Source: CAUSWF01 sp963535465 (GTDB taxonomy: Bacteria; Bacillota_I; Bacilli_A; RF39; UBA660). From it: 64,000 nucleotides of DNA. The position numbers were made by a program, and so were the translations under genes. The stretch covers positions 1-64,000 of the forward strand of contig CAUSWF010000006.1 of NCBI GenBank assembly GCA_963535465.1. The letters are read 5' to 3'. Numbering within the stretch: position 1 is the first letter of the stretch; each line of letters starts with the position of its first letter. The notes beneath the pieces are model-generated. The model was given only the letters and a program-made list of their open reading frames with translations, was not told the origin of the DNA and made no database searches. Shown piece by piece: positions 1-8,356 of this stretch.

Positions 1-28
1 TTATGCTATTTAATTTTTTATCTTTTTA

Positions 29-343
29 TTATGCGTTTTTCCAGCATTGGATTCCACTTAAGTCTGATCCATCATCGGCTCCAGTAGATACTATATCCAT
101 AACTGCTCCCACTAACCAAACTACCATGAATACTAATGCTGAATAGATAAATCTTTTAATTAGTATAGATTGCGCTTTTTTCATATCATCTTCTTTTGAT
201 GAAATTACCGCTTTACCTAAGTCTATTACTGCAAATACTATTAATATAATTGGAATTCCAATTTGAATTAATGGCATTACTCCGTGTTTTAATAAACCTA
301 ATATTGGTCCTATTGTTGCGCAATTGATATCTGCTATTAACAT
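29..343 (-). CDS. TrbC/VirB2-like small membrane protein
   Basis: 104-residue protein with an N-terminal segment around IGPILGLL, a strong membrane segment (IQIGIPIILIVFAVIDLG), a polar loop with SSKEDDMKKAQ, and a second strong segment (FIYSALVFMVVWLVGAVMDI). This two-helix-plus-loop layout is that of TrbC/VirB2 pilin-like proteins, which form the pilus or channel subunit of type IV secretion systems, but size and layout are the only support. I chose ATG at 343 rather than the upstream GTG at 352 because AAGGAG lies 8 nt before the ATG and would overlap the GTG. It has its own promoter (368-397), so it may start a unit that continues off the left edge. The Cys near each end could form a disulfide. 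Confidence 0.55.
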   Translation of the reverse strand: MLIADINCATIGPILGLLKHGVMPLIQIGIPIILIVFAVIDLGKAVISSKEDDMKKAQSILIKRFIYSALVFMVVWLVGAVMDIVSTGADDGSDLSGIQCWKNA

Positions 344-367
344 TTCGCTCACTCCTTCGATAACTAT

Positions 368-397
368 ATGTTACTATATTTTTTATTTATTTGTCAA
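368..397 (-). promoter_or_regulatory. SigA-type promoter for the TrbC-like gene
   Basis: Minus strand reads TTGACA (397-392), an 18-nt spacer and TAACAT (373-368), followed by AAGGAG and the start at 343. The -35 is consensus and the -10 has one or two mismatches. It lies in the 77-bp gap after the pseudopilin gene, so the TrbC-like gene can be expressed apart from the Tad-like operon. Confidence 0.6.
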
Positions 398-429
398 TCG
401 TTTTTGTAAAGTTAGTCTTTATGTATATC

Positions 430-894
430 TTACTGAGTCAATACTATTTGTTTTGTATCTCCACATACTTGGAACAGTCTCATATTAGGCATTATTCTAT
501 TTATTATAGGTATGTCTACATTAATACTAGCACATACTTCATAATAGAATGATTGTCTATCTGTTTGTTCATCTGGTTTTACACCAGCATTTAATTGTGT
601 ATCATATTTTCTTATGCATAATCCTGGAGTTGCGTCACAATCATATCCTTCTTTTTTCATATTTGGGATACTGTAACCTACGTTTTTTACATATTCATTA
701 ATAGTATTATTACAACGACTATTAGCATATGCACTTCCACATTTACCTTCGTATTGTTCTAGTAGAGATATCATTTTGTTTTTAACTTTAAACGCTTTAG
801 TATAAGTAACATTGAATGCTAAATAGCCAGATACTACGACTATAAAGACTACAATAATTACTATGTTCACTAAGCCTCCAAATGCATCTCTCAT
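430..894 (-). CDS. TadE/pseudopilin-like protein
   Basis: 154 residues. A short charged leader ending in GG is followed by a hydrophobic run (LVNIVIIVVFIVVVSGYLAF) and a hydrophilic body with several Cys (GKCGS, SRCNN, YDCD, GLCIR, EVCAS, QVCGD). A short leader, glycine, then a helix is how type IVb pseudopilins (TadE/TadF) look. It lies directly downstream of the small Flp-like pilin, TadC, TadB and CpaF, which is where minor pilins are expected. The six or so Cys suggest extracellular disulfides. No close family was recognised, so the minor-pilin role is inferred from layout and context. Confidence 0.5.
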   Translation of the reverse strand: MRDAFGGLVNIVIIVVFIVVVSGYLAFNVTYTKAFKVKNKMISLLEQYEGKCGSAYANSRCNNTINEYVKNVGYSIPNMKKEGYDCDATPGLCIRKYDTQLNAGVKPDEQTDRQSFYYEVCASINVDIPIINRIMPNMRLFQVCGDTKQIVLTQ

Positions 895-915
895 TTGTTA
901 CTCCTCTTTTTACTA

Positions 916-1077
916 CTATTTTGTATTTTTGCTTATATCGTTTGTTGAAATATTATTCCATTGAGTATCAATAGCTTCTTTAATCTTAGGATATAGAGCC
1001 CAGAATAGTGCTAATATTGCTGCGATAGCTATTAATGTTATTACTGTTAAATTTAATTCTCCTGCTGCTGCTTTCAT
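916..1077 (-). CDS. Flp-like major pilin (53 aa)
   Basis: 53-residue ORF, start ATG at 1077 preceded by GAAAGGAAGT and ending in TAG at 916. The leader MKAAAG is followed by a 20-residue hydrophobic helix (LTVITLIAIAAILALFWAL) and a polar tail YPKIKEAIDTQW. Flp pilins are 50-70-residue proteins with a short leader cut after Gly, then one N-terminal helix, and they assemble into the Tad pilus shaft. Here Gly6 is followed by Glu at +1, while Flp normally has Glu at +5, so the processing site is atypical. The position right after tadC supports the call. It is easily missed by gene callers because it is short. Confidence 0.65.
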   Translation of the reverse strand: MKAAAGELNLTVITLIAIAAILALFWALYPKIKEAIDTQWNNISTNDISKNTK

Positions 1078-1104
1078 AATACACTTCCTTTCTATTATTA
1101 ATTA

Positions 1105-1139
1105 ATTATACCATATTATATTTTACTATTTTTAATAGT
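1105..1139 (-). promoter_or_regulatory. Hairpin and possible -10 ahead of the Flp-like pilin gene
   Basis: Between tadC and the pilin gene the minus strand has a 6-bp hairpin (ACTATT-AAA-AATAGT, 1139-1125) followed by TATAAT (1110-1105) and then GAAAGGAAGT. This could be an extra promoter or an mRNA-stabilising hairpin raising output of the shaft subunit over the assembly proteins. No convincing -35 is present. Confidence 0.3.
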
Positions 1140-1154
1140 TTACTTTTATTTACA

Positions 1155-1967
1155 TTAAATACTAAATATCATCATCATTGCTACTAATAGCAATAGCATT
1201 GTTCCCATACCTGTTATTACTAACATAATCATTGTCTGACTTTCCATATGGTTTAATCTTTCTTTATATTTAGTTTCTCTTGCTTTATTTTGAAGAGATG
1301 ATACTGTTCTTGAGAACATTAATAATCTTTCTTGTTTCTTTTCTTGAGAACCTATTCCTAAACGATATAGTAATCTCATCATTCTCATTGAATCTCTTAC
1401 TGGATAAGTATTAGCGAATTCCATATATGGATCAATACTTGCATCTCCTCCATTAATCTTTTCTATCATTCTTCTTAAACCTGGTTTAAATATTTCAGGT
1501 GCATCATCTATTGATTTTCCTAATGCTACTGGTACTGTATAGTGTTGAATTAATATTTCTAAACTCTTTAAGTAATATGGTAGCATTATATCTATATCAT
1601 GTAGATGTGCTTTATAGTGTCTTCTTAAAGTAGAATATTGTGATTTAAATGCTACTGCTGCAAAGACTGTTGCTAGTATTAAATTTAAGAAAAATTGTGA
1701 GTTAATAACACTAGTTCCTGAAGTTGATCCCATTGCTAATACGAATACTACTAAGAATACTAATATTGCATTGAATACTCTTTGCATATATAGTCTATCT
1801 GCATCTGCTTCTTCACCATATTTTACATAAATTAAGAATGTATAATCTTCTTCTCTAAATATCTCTAAGTACTTTGAATTATCTGCTACAAAACGCTTAG
1901 TATCTATCGTATTATTATAGATAAATACATACATTATTATAGCTCCTACAATTATAATCTCTATCAT
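1155..1967 (-). CDS. tadC: TadC-like inner-membrane platform protein
   Basis: 270 residues of the GspF/T2SF platform family. It has an N-terminal membrane segment (IIIVGAIIMYVFIYN), a pair of helices near residues 68-115, a cytoplasmic domain with the alternating acidic/hydrophobic pattern of T2SF proteins, and a C-terminal hydrophobic helix (MIMLVITGMGTMLLLLVAM). Paired with tadB and next to cpaF, it would form the platform the ATPase acts on. Its ATG overlaps the tadB stop in TAATG (1967), implying translational coupling. The loose match to named TadC proteins lowers certainty on the subfamily, not on the platform role. Confidence 0.7.
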   Translation of the reverse strand: MIEIIIVGAIIMYVFIYNNTIDTKRFVADNSKYLEIFREEDYTFLIYVKYGEEADADRLYMQRVFNAILVFLVVFVLAMGSTSGTSVINSQFFLNLILATVFAAVAFKSQYSTLRRHYKAHLHDIDIMLPYYLKSLEILIQHYTVPVALGKSIDDAPEIFKPGLRRMIEKINGGDASIDPYMEFANTYPVRDSMRMMRLLYRLGIGSQEKKQERLLMFSRTVSSLQNKARETKYKERLNHMESQTMIMLVITGMGTMLLLLVAMMMIFSI

Positions 1968-2869
1968 TATTCAGCACCTACATTCTCATTATAATATTTT
2001 TCTCCTTTTAATAGGAAATATGTATTAGTAATAATTAATATATGTAGTAGGAGCTGTATATACCATTTATCCAGTAGAGCTATATAATTTGGTCTTCCTA
2101 ATAAATATTGTACTAACATTATTAGTAGATATAACATTACTCCAAACTGCAAGAATGATTTATGGAATGTTGCTCTATCTATTCTATCTCTATATACTGA
2201 TTCTATTAACATATCTATATCTGATTGCATATTTTCTAATGAGTCTGCTGTATCTTGTGCACCTTCTTTAGTTATTTGTAAGAATATTTGATGCATATTC
2301 TTAACTATATAATATGGATATAGTTTAGACATATAATCTAATGCTTCATCTATAGTTCCATTTTTATAAGATAACTCTATCATATGTGATACATCAGATA
2401 GTACTGGGTCTTCTAATACGCCTGATGCTTTTACTCCTTCTAGTGATTTTACAAAACTTTGTGTTGTTGCAAATTCCATTATTACGTTAGATGTATATAC
2501 TTGTATTTGTTCAAATATAAATTCACTATATACTCTTTTGCATCTTAAATATGCTAGATATGGAATAAATGCTATTGATATTAATACATATACTATAGTT
2601 ATTACTAAGTTATAGAAATATAAATAACTTATTACTGCAGTAAATCCTGATATTACAGCAATTTGAACAGTATATTGTCTTACTGTATATTCTTGTCCTA
2701 ATTGCTTTGTTTTTTCTCTTACTACTTTGAATGAATAAGGAGCAAATTTATCATATAGAGTAGTTACTTGACTTACCATATATTTTCCTACATTTTCTCC
2801 TTGATAGTTACGATATAGGTATAATAATACTATTACTATAAATATAAATAATAATTCTTCTATATACAT
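1967..2869 (-). CDS. tadB: TadB-like inner-membrane platform protein
   Basis: 300 residues with an N-terminal helix (LLFIFIVIVLLYLYR), a central helix pair (residues about 70-108), a cytoplasmic T2SF-type region (EFATTQSFVKSLEGVKASG, then SYKNGTIDEALDYMSKLYP) and two C-terminal helices. The motif with a helix-breaking ASGVLEDPVLSD is typical of TadB/GspF domains. In Tad systems TadB and TadC form the inner-membrane platform on which CpaF drives pilin assembly. It sits 11 bp downstream of cpaF and overlaps tadC by one base, so the three are co-transcribed. Confidence 0.75.
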   Translation of the reverse strand: MYIEELLFIFIVIVLLYLYRNYQGENVGKYMVSQVTTLYDKFAPYSFKVVREKTKQLGQEYTVRQYTVQIAVISGFTAVISYLYFYNLVITIVYVLISIAFIPYLAYLRCKRVYSEFIFEQIQVYTSNVIMEFATTQSFVKSLEGVKASGVLEDPVLSDVSHMIELSYKNGTIDEALDYMSKLYPYYIVKNMHQIFLQITKEGAQDTADSLENMQSDIDMLIESVYRDRIDRATFHKSFLQFGVMLYLLIMLVQYLLGRPNYIALLDKWYIQLLLHILIITNTYFLLKGEKYYNENVGAE

Positions 2870-2880
2870 AATGCCCCTTT

Positions 2881-4065
2881 CTATATATCTAATTTAGTTA
2901 AGTTAGGTATTACTGGCTTTACAACTTGTACCTGTTCTACTCTATTAGGTATAATTTTTTCTTCTTTTATTTCTTCTGATTTTTTATCATCAAAATGTTC
3001 TTCTTCATATTGTAATTTAGATATTATAGGTGTTACATCTATATTTTGATTTCTTAAGTATTCTTGTAGATGCTCTGATGGTTTTATCATTACTGGTGAT
3101 CCATCAAAGTTCTTTTTATATATTGTTCTTGATACTGGTTTATTATCTTCATCTACATAGAACTCTGTTACTTCATCTACTTCACGATGGAAAGCTTTAT
3201 ATTTTTGAGAGTAATATGCTTTTATATGTACTCCTATTTGGATATATCTATATATTGTATTTAAGAACTGATCAACATCTAAATCTGATTCCATAAGTGA
3301 ATATAGACGATATGGAATAGATGCTGCTTTATCAGCATGGATTGTTGATAATATGTTATGTCCTGATGATATAGAGTTACGTACTGCTGATACTGCTTCA
3401 GCAGAACGTACTTCTGATAGTAGAATCCACTTAGGATTTTGTCTCATACATGTTACTAATACGTCAGTATATGATGCTACATTATTTGTCTTCATTGCAA
3501 CGATATCACGTTGTGGGAATATTTTATCTAAGTGTAATTCTAATGTATCTTCTATTGTTATTATTTTTTCATTTTGTTTTGTATGACTGGCTAAATATTT
3601 TACAAATTCTGTTTTACCTGAACCAGTTTCTCCAGCTACTATTATGTTACAGTGTCCTTCTACACATTTTATTAGGAAGTTGTGGATATCTTCTGTAAAA
3701 TATTCTTCATTTACTAATTTTTCTTTATTTAGTCTTATTTTAGCTGGTGTTTTACGTATAACTAATGCGATTCCATTTGTTGCGATTGATGGGTGTACAA
3801 AGTTTAGACGTAATTCTGCACTTTCTGCATCTAGGAATGGTTTGGCATTATTAAATGTTGTTCCCATTACGTTAGAGCATTGAAAGGCTAATTTTTCTAC
3901 AAACTCTGGCGTTGCTCCACTAATTTCAACTCTCATAGATCCTTGAGTTAATGAACGAATCCATATTTGTCCATTATTATCATAAGATATATCTGTAATG
4001 TCATCATTTTCTAATAGTTGTCTAAACGGACCAAAGTCCAATTTATCAAAAATACTTCCATCCAT
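2881..4065 (-). CDS. cpaF: CpaF/TadA-type secretion ATPase
   Basis: 394 residues of the VirB11/PilT superfamily, close in layout to CpaF. Visible are Walker A GETGSGKT (near residue 150), an acidic Asp-box ITIEDTLEL, a Walker B-type strand WILLSEVRS, and the His box with STIHADKAAS. The N-terminal domain holds the RKTPAKIRL strand typical of CpaF. It hydrolyses ATP in the cytoplasm to drive pilin extrusion through TadB/TadC. The C-terminal ~90 residues are charged and less conserved (EEEHFDDKKSEEIKEEK), probably a flexible tail. Neighbours cpaB and tadBC fix the system as Tad-like. Confidence 0.9.
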   Translation of the reverse strand: MDGSIFDKLDFGPFRQLLENDDITDISYDNNGQIWIRSLTQGSMRVEISGATPEFVEKLAFQCSNVMGTTFNNAKPFLDAESAELRLNFVHPSIATNGIALVIRKTPAKIRLNKEKLVNEEYFTEDIHNFLIKCVEGHCNIIVAGETGSGKTEFVKYLASHTKQNEKIITIEDTLELHLDKIFPQRDIVAMKTNNVASYTDVLVTCMRQNPKWILLSEVRSAEAVSAVRNSISSGHNILSTIHADKAASIPYRLYSLMESDLDVDQFLNTIYRYIQIGVHIKAYYSQKYKAFHREVDEVTEFYVDEDNKPVSRTIYKKNFDGSPVMIKPSEHLQEYLRNQNIDVTPIISKLQYEEEHFDDKKSEEIKEEKIIPNRVEQVQVVKPVIPNLTKLDI

Positions 4066-4092
4066 TTTTCAAGGCCCCTCTTTCTTTTTTTA

Positions 4093-4902
4093 TTAATTCT
4101 TTGTCCAAATTGTCTTTTGATTAATCCAATTTTTTAAATCTTCACTTGCTAGTTTTACATCAGCAGGATTATCTTTATTACCTTCATTAGTTGGTACTAA
4201 AACTAATTCTGTTGCATATGTATTCATATATTCTGCTTTCTTAAGTAGAATATAGTATTCTTCTGGTACAGCAAATACTACCATAGATGGTGTTTTTTGT
4301 TCCTCTAAGTTAGAGAATACTGCTGCTCCTGTTGAATCTTTTACTGCTAGTACTTTTACGTTTGAAAGTAGTTTTCCATACATTACTGAGTCAGTTGATG
4401 TATCTGCTACTTGTTTTCCGTCTTTATCTGTTTTTGTTGTTACTGCTTTTAAATAAATATCTATATAGTTACCTGGATATACTGAGTTACCATAAGTAGA
4501 TTCAGAGTTAACTGCTAGGTTATATAATACATATCCTGATGGATATTTTAAGATTATATTACCTGGTAATTGTTCTTCTTCAAACACTGTACGTTTATAG
4601 AAAATACTTTGTGCTGGTATTACTGTATCAGGGGCTACATATTTATCTACTACTTCAGACATTTTAGTTAAGACATCTCCTGTTAACATTGATTTAGGTA
4701 TTTGTCTTTCTCCTACTTTATCTTGTGTAATTTGAGTTCCTGGTTTTAGTAGTGATGTTGCATATGGTACTCTTACTGGAGTAGTTGCTTGTTTTACTCT
4801 GAAAGTATAAGCAAAATATAGTATTCCTACTGCTAGAGTTAACATTACTACTGTAACTGTATTCTTATTTTTTAAGAATTTATTTAAACCGCTATTATTC
4901 AT
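4093..4902 (-). CDS. cpaB: CpaB-like SAF-domain protein
   Basis: 269 residues: an N-terminal helix (VTVVMLTLAVGILYFAYTF), then a SAF-type domain (VPYATSLLKPGTQITQDKV, RQIPKSMLTGDVL) and an RcpC/CpaB-type region with a YPGNYIDIYLKA strand, as in CpaB proteins that follow 'GD.VDV'. CpaB is an envelope protein of Tad systems. In diderms it contacts the secretin, while in a monoderm it is likely anchored with its SAF domain outside the membrane and may bind peptidoglycan. The gene is between the DUF5411-like pseudopilin and cpaF, 27 bp upstream of the latter. Confidence 0.8.
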   Translation of the reverse strand: MNNSGLNKFLKNKNTVTVVMLTLAVGILYFAYTFRVKQATTPVRVPYATSLLKPGTQITQDKVGERQIPKSMLTGDVLTKMSEVVDKYVAPDTVIPAQSIFYKRTVFEEEQLPGNIILKYPSGYVLYNLAVNSESTYGNSVYPGNYIDIYLKAVTTKTDKDGKQVADTSTDSVMYGKLLSNVKVLAVKDSTGAAVFSNLEEQKTPSMVVFAVPEEYYILLKKAEYMNTYATELVLVPTNEGNKDNPADVKLASEDLKNWINQKTIWTKN

Positions 4903-4919
4903 TTTCCCTTTCCTTTCTT

Positions 4920-5396
4920 TTATTTATCAAATTCTGATACTGTACCTTTACCAAATGATGAATCTTTATTTTGTAATTCATATTCAGTATAAGCATCTCT
5001 CTTGTAATTACTTTCAATTATTCCTGTATACTTAGTAGAAATATTAGCAGCTTCTCCTTTGAAACTTAAAGTTGTTAGTGAATCTACTTTTATATTAACT
5101 ACTGGTGGTACTTCATTCATATCATAGAATCCAATTTTATAACTTCTTCTATCATTTACACTATCAGCGAAGCGACAAAGGAAGCTTTCGATAAACTCCT
5201 CTTTGTCCATTCTGATTAATCCGTTTTTTCTATAATATAAATAGTCAATTGAATCTTGCATAGCTGCGTTAGCAGTTTCTTTTACTAGATAGTAATCTAC
5301 TTCACTACCAGTTGAGTAATTACTTATAACATTTATTAGTAGTAATGCCATTAAGGCTAATATTATTATTCCTACTGTTAACATTCCTTTGTTCAT
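4920..5396 (-). CDS. Pseudopilin-like protein (possibly DUF5411 family)
   Basis: 158 residues: MNKG followed by an 18-residue hydrophobic helix (MLTVGIIILALMALLLINVI), then a soluble domain with EVDYYLVKETANAAMQDSID, the sort of N-terminal amphipathic helix seen in TadE/TadG-like pseudopilins. I recall this shape in DUF5411 proteins of uncultured Bacilli, but cannot confirm it. ATG overlaps the stop of the upstream large secreted protein (TAATG), so translation is coupled. One Cys (FLCRF). Likely a minor pilin or tip-associated protein. Confidence 0.5.
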   Translation of the reverse strand: MNKGMLTVGIIILALMALLLINVISNYSTGSEVDYYLVKETANAAMQDSIDYLYYRKNGLIRMDKEEFIESFLCRFADSVNDRRSYKIGFYDMNEVPPVVNIKVDSLTTLSFKGEAANISTKYTGIIESNYKRDAYTEYELQNKDSSFGKGTVSEFDK

Positions 5397-8356
5397 TATT
5401 TACCTCCTGCTAGTGATTTATCTGGATTTCTATTATTTCTTATTCCTACTCTATTATTTACTCCAGGTGATCTTGTTGTCTTATTTGTAGAGTAATTAAA
5501 TATTTCTTTTGGCATTAAGTATGCATATACTCCAGATTCTTTAGTATATTGACCTTGATAATTTGTATAATTACGTTTCTTAGCGTTTTTATTATACTTT
5601 TTAATTTCACGTAAGTTTTCACTACTTAAATTAAATTCATAGTCAAGTTCATCTTTGTCTCCATTTGTATCAAATGGTTTATAGTTATTTTGCATCTTAT
5701 CTTTTAATTTTTCAGGGTTGATTGCATAATTTGTGTTTTTGTCTTCTGGAACTGATGCTTCTTTTGTCCAGTTAAATCCTGGCTCTCTCTTATCAGAAGT
5801 TGTTCCATCTTTTCCTTTGTATGTTGGGAATAATTCAACTGGATCTACGTTTCTTAATGTTATGTTATATACACTTACACATTCTTCACAACCTGGCTTA
5901 CAAGCTTTATCTGTTGATGGTTTGCAAGCTTCTTTTATAGGTTTTGTTTTAGGTGTATCAGTTGTTTTAGGTGGATTTGTTCCACTTACTGCATAGAAAC
6001 AATTCATATCAAACTTCCAATTATAATATCCAAAGTTTTTAACTCTTGCTTCTACGTTATATCCTTCAGTTGATTTATCGTTATTATATTCACCTTTTAT
6101 AACTACATTATTCATACATTGATTTAATGTAGCATTTGCTTGTGCTTGTCCATTCTTTAAGTTTTGTAGATATCCTACATAGCATTTCCACCAAGAAGCA
6201 TTTACTTCTGGTGTATTTAGGGCAACACATATTTCTTGTGGATATGCTTTATATCCTGCAGCTTTTCCTTTTGTATATTTAGCTAATCCTGTTTTGAAGT
6301 TATACCAAGTTAGTGGCAGTGTCCATTCAGTCTTATAGTGTCCGCTTATTGCATTCTTAGCGTAGCATCCGTCGTATCCTATAATGTAATTTAAGTTTTC
6401 TACTTTTTCGTTACCTTTACCACTCTTTTGTAGTGTGTCTTGGTTATTATCTAATTTAGTAGTTCTTATAATCTTACCATTATCATTAATCTTAGCTTCT
6501 ATTGTATATGTAGTTGATTCTGTGTTACATGTTGCTAGAGAACTACATTTACTTGATAATTCTTGGTATGCTTTATAGTTTTCTTCGTAATCTCTTTCAC
6601 GACGTGTCTTATTTTCTTTATCATATGCTCTATCTAATTCTGTTGAGTTTAGATAACATTTGTCAGATTGTGCATAAAATATTGTACATGTGTCTTGGCA
6701 TACTTGGCCATTTTCTATTTGTCTAGAGTTTCCATCTGGTCCACCGATATAATGGCATCCATCTTTTGCTCTTCCATATAAATTATATCTTTCTGTATAA
6801 CCTGTTTCATCAAACCATCTTTGATATTCAGATGTGTCATTTGGATTTACTTTATGATATGTTAGTGTATTTCCTCCAGCGAATGTATAATATCCTCCTT
6901 TGAAACTCTTAATATTTTCTCCGTAATATCCTCCACAAGACCATCCTCTATTAAGTAATGCATTTGTTTGAGCTTCTTCACTTTCTATAGATAATCTTGT
7001 TATTTCTGGCTTATTATATACTGCATCTAATTTTGATACTGATGCTGATGTTAATAAGCTTAATTTTTTATTTTTTCCATATACTTGATTATAACATTTT
7101 AATGAACATTTTGCAGTGTATTTACCTTTATCACATTTATTTATACATCTTTCAAAATCTTCTTTAGGTCCTGCTGAATGTGCATCTCCTAAAGCGTATC
7201 CTCCGTTATGATAACATTGCGGATATATTCCTTGACATAATTGATATTTCTTTGGAGGTTGTGGTGTTTCTTTTATCTTACAAGATACATAACTTGTTAC
7301 TTTTACTTGATATTGGAAGCATTGTCCTCCACGTATTGCTGCTGGTGGCCCATATTTTACTTCTACTACTTCTGTACATTCTCTCTTACATGTAGCAGTT
7401 TCTTCTGTATATCCACCTTTACTATTTGCACTTTCGTTTTTATTTTCTCCACGTCCTTCAAAATAATATCTATATTTAGTAGATAGTGATTGTACATTTG
7501 TAGCCATATAATAAGTATCATTCTTTTCATCGTAATAGTACTTATCATTTTCTTTATCTACTTTAATATTATCTTTTTGAATCTTATCAATTTGTTCTCC
7601 AGTTAATTTAAAATTACAATATAATCTATTTTTCTTTTTAAATTCTTCACTATTAAGAACTGAAGGTGGTTCTCCTGGCTTAGATTCAGGTAATACAAAT
7701 ACATTACCTGCTGCTTGAGCACGTGATACCCATAGATTCCATTCTGCAAAGTTTGTTTCCCAATAATTAGCTTGTATACTTTCTTTTCCAGTTATTCCTG
7801 GATTATTAGGTTTAAGTTTGTCAATAATTTTATTAGTATCAAAACTATCTTTTACATATGATGGTGGGTATTTATTTATACCTCTATAATTAGTTGCTTC
7901 TAGAGTTATTTTATTACCATTACATACAGGATCTCCAGTTGCTTCTAGATATACTTTTATGTATTTATCTATTTTATGTCCTTCAGTTTCTGTTGCTCCT
8001 GTTTCTGTTGTTTTTGAAACATCTGCTTTAAATTGTACTGTATTAGTTGATATTTTATTAAATTTAAGTTCATGGTTTGATGCAACTATAGCTCTATTTG
8101 TAGGAGTATCTGGATATATTTTTGTTACTTTAAATTTAACATTTTTATATTTATTTAATTCTTGCGAATTCTTTTTGTTGCTATTCAATGTTATTGAAAG
8201 AGAATAATTGTTATTGTCATCTTTTTCTTGTAATGTTAATAAATATTTATTGTTAACATATTCTTTATTACAAGTTGTAGCATAAACATTGTTAACACTT
8301 AAGAATAGCATTAATACTAACAACCCCAATATTCTTTTAAATGCCTTCTTTTTCAT
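5396..8356 (-). CDS. Large Cys-rich secreted surface protein in pilus locus
   Basis: 986 residues starting with a Sec signal peptide (KKKAFKRILGLLVLMLFLS, likely cut near VYA-TTC). The remainder has no membrane segment, no LPXTG-like motif with C-terminal helix, and dozens of Cys often in pairs or near-pairs (CKRECTE, CINKCDKGKYTAKCSLKC, CQDTC, CGGYYG, CKPGCEEC). This implies many disulfides in an exported adhesin-like or pilus-tip protein. It overlaps the sortase gene by 20 bp and is coupled to the pseudopilin behind it. No family recognised. The C-terminus ends SLAGGK, so if the sortase uses it, the signal is not classical. Confidence 0.6.
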   Translation of the reverse strand: MKKKAFKRILGLLVLMLFLSVNNVYATTCNKEYVNNKYLLTLQEKDDNNNYSLSITLNSNKKNSQELNKYKNVKFKVTKIYPDTPTNRAIVASNHELKFNKISTNTVQFKADVSKTTETGATETEGHKIDKYIKVYLEATGDPVCNGNKITLEATNYRGINKYPPSYVKDSFDTNKIIDKLKPNNPGITGKESIQANYWETNFAEWNLWVSRAQAAGNVFVLPESKPGEPPSVLNSEEFKKKNRLYCNFKLTGEQIDKIQKDNIKVDKENDKYYYDEKNDTYYMATNVQSLSTKYRYYFEGRGENKNESANSKGGYTEETATCKRECTEVVEVKYGPPAAIRGGQCFQYQVKVTSYVSCKIKETPQPPKKYQLCQGIYPQCYHNGGYALGDAHSAGPKEDFERCINKCDKGKYTAKCSLKCYNQVYGKNKKLSLLTSASVSKLDAVYNKPEITRLSIESEEAQTNALLNRGWSCGGYYGENIKSFKGGYYTFAGGNTLTYHKVNPNDTSEYQRWFDETGYTERYNLYGRAKDGCHYIGGPDGNSRQIENGQVCQDTCTIFYAQSDKCYLNSTELDRAYDKENKTRRERDYEENYKAYQELSSKCSSLATCNTESTTYTIEAKINDNGKIIRTTKLDNNQDTLQKSGKGNEKVENLNYIIGYDGCYAKNAISGHYKTEWTLPLTWYNFKTGLAKYTKGKAAGYKAYPQEICVALNTPEVNASWWKCYVGYLQNLKNGQAQANATLNQCMNNVVIKGEYNNDKSTEGYNVEARVKNFGYYNWKFDMNCFYAVSGTNPPKTTDTPKTKPIKEACKPSTDKACKPGCEECVSVYNITLRNVDPVELFPTYKGKDGTTSDKREPGFNWTKEASVPEDKNTNYAINPEKLKDKMQNNYKPFDTNGDKDELDYEFNLSSENLREIKKYNKNAKKRNYTNYQGQYTKESGVYAYLMPKEIFNYSTNKTTRSPGVNNRVGIRNNRNPDKSLAGGK

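Noticed and set aside
1..28. AT-rich stretch at the left edge
   Set aside because: Too short to show a gene end or terminator; nothing recognised.
6514..6726. Plus-strand ORFs opposite long minus-strand genes
   Set aside because: Leu/Ile-rich translations without ribosome-binding sites, antisense to strongly coding genes; shadows of AT-rich codons.
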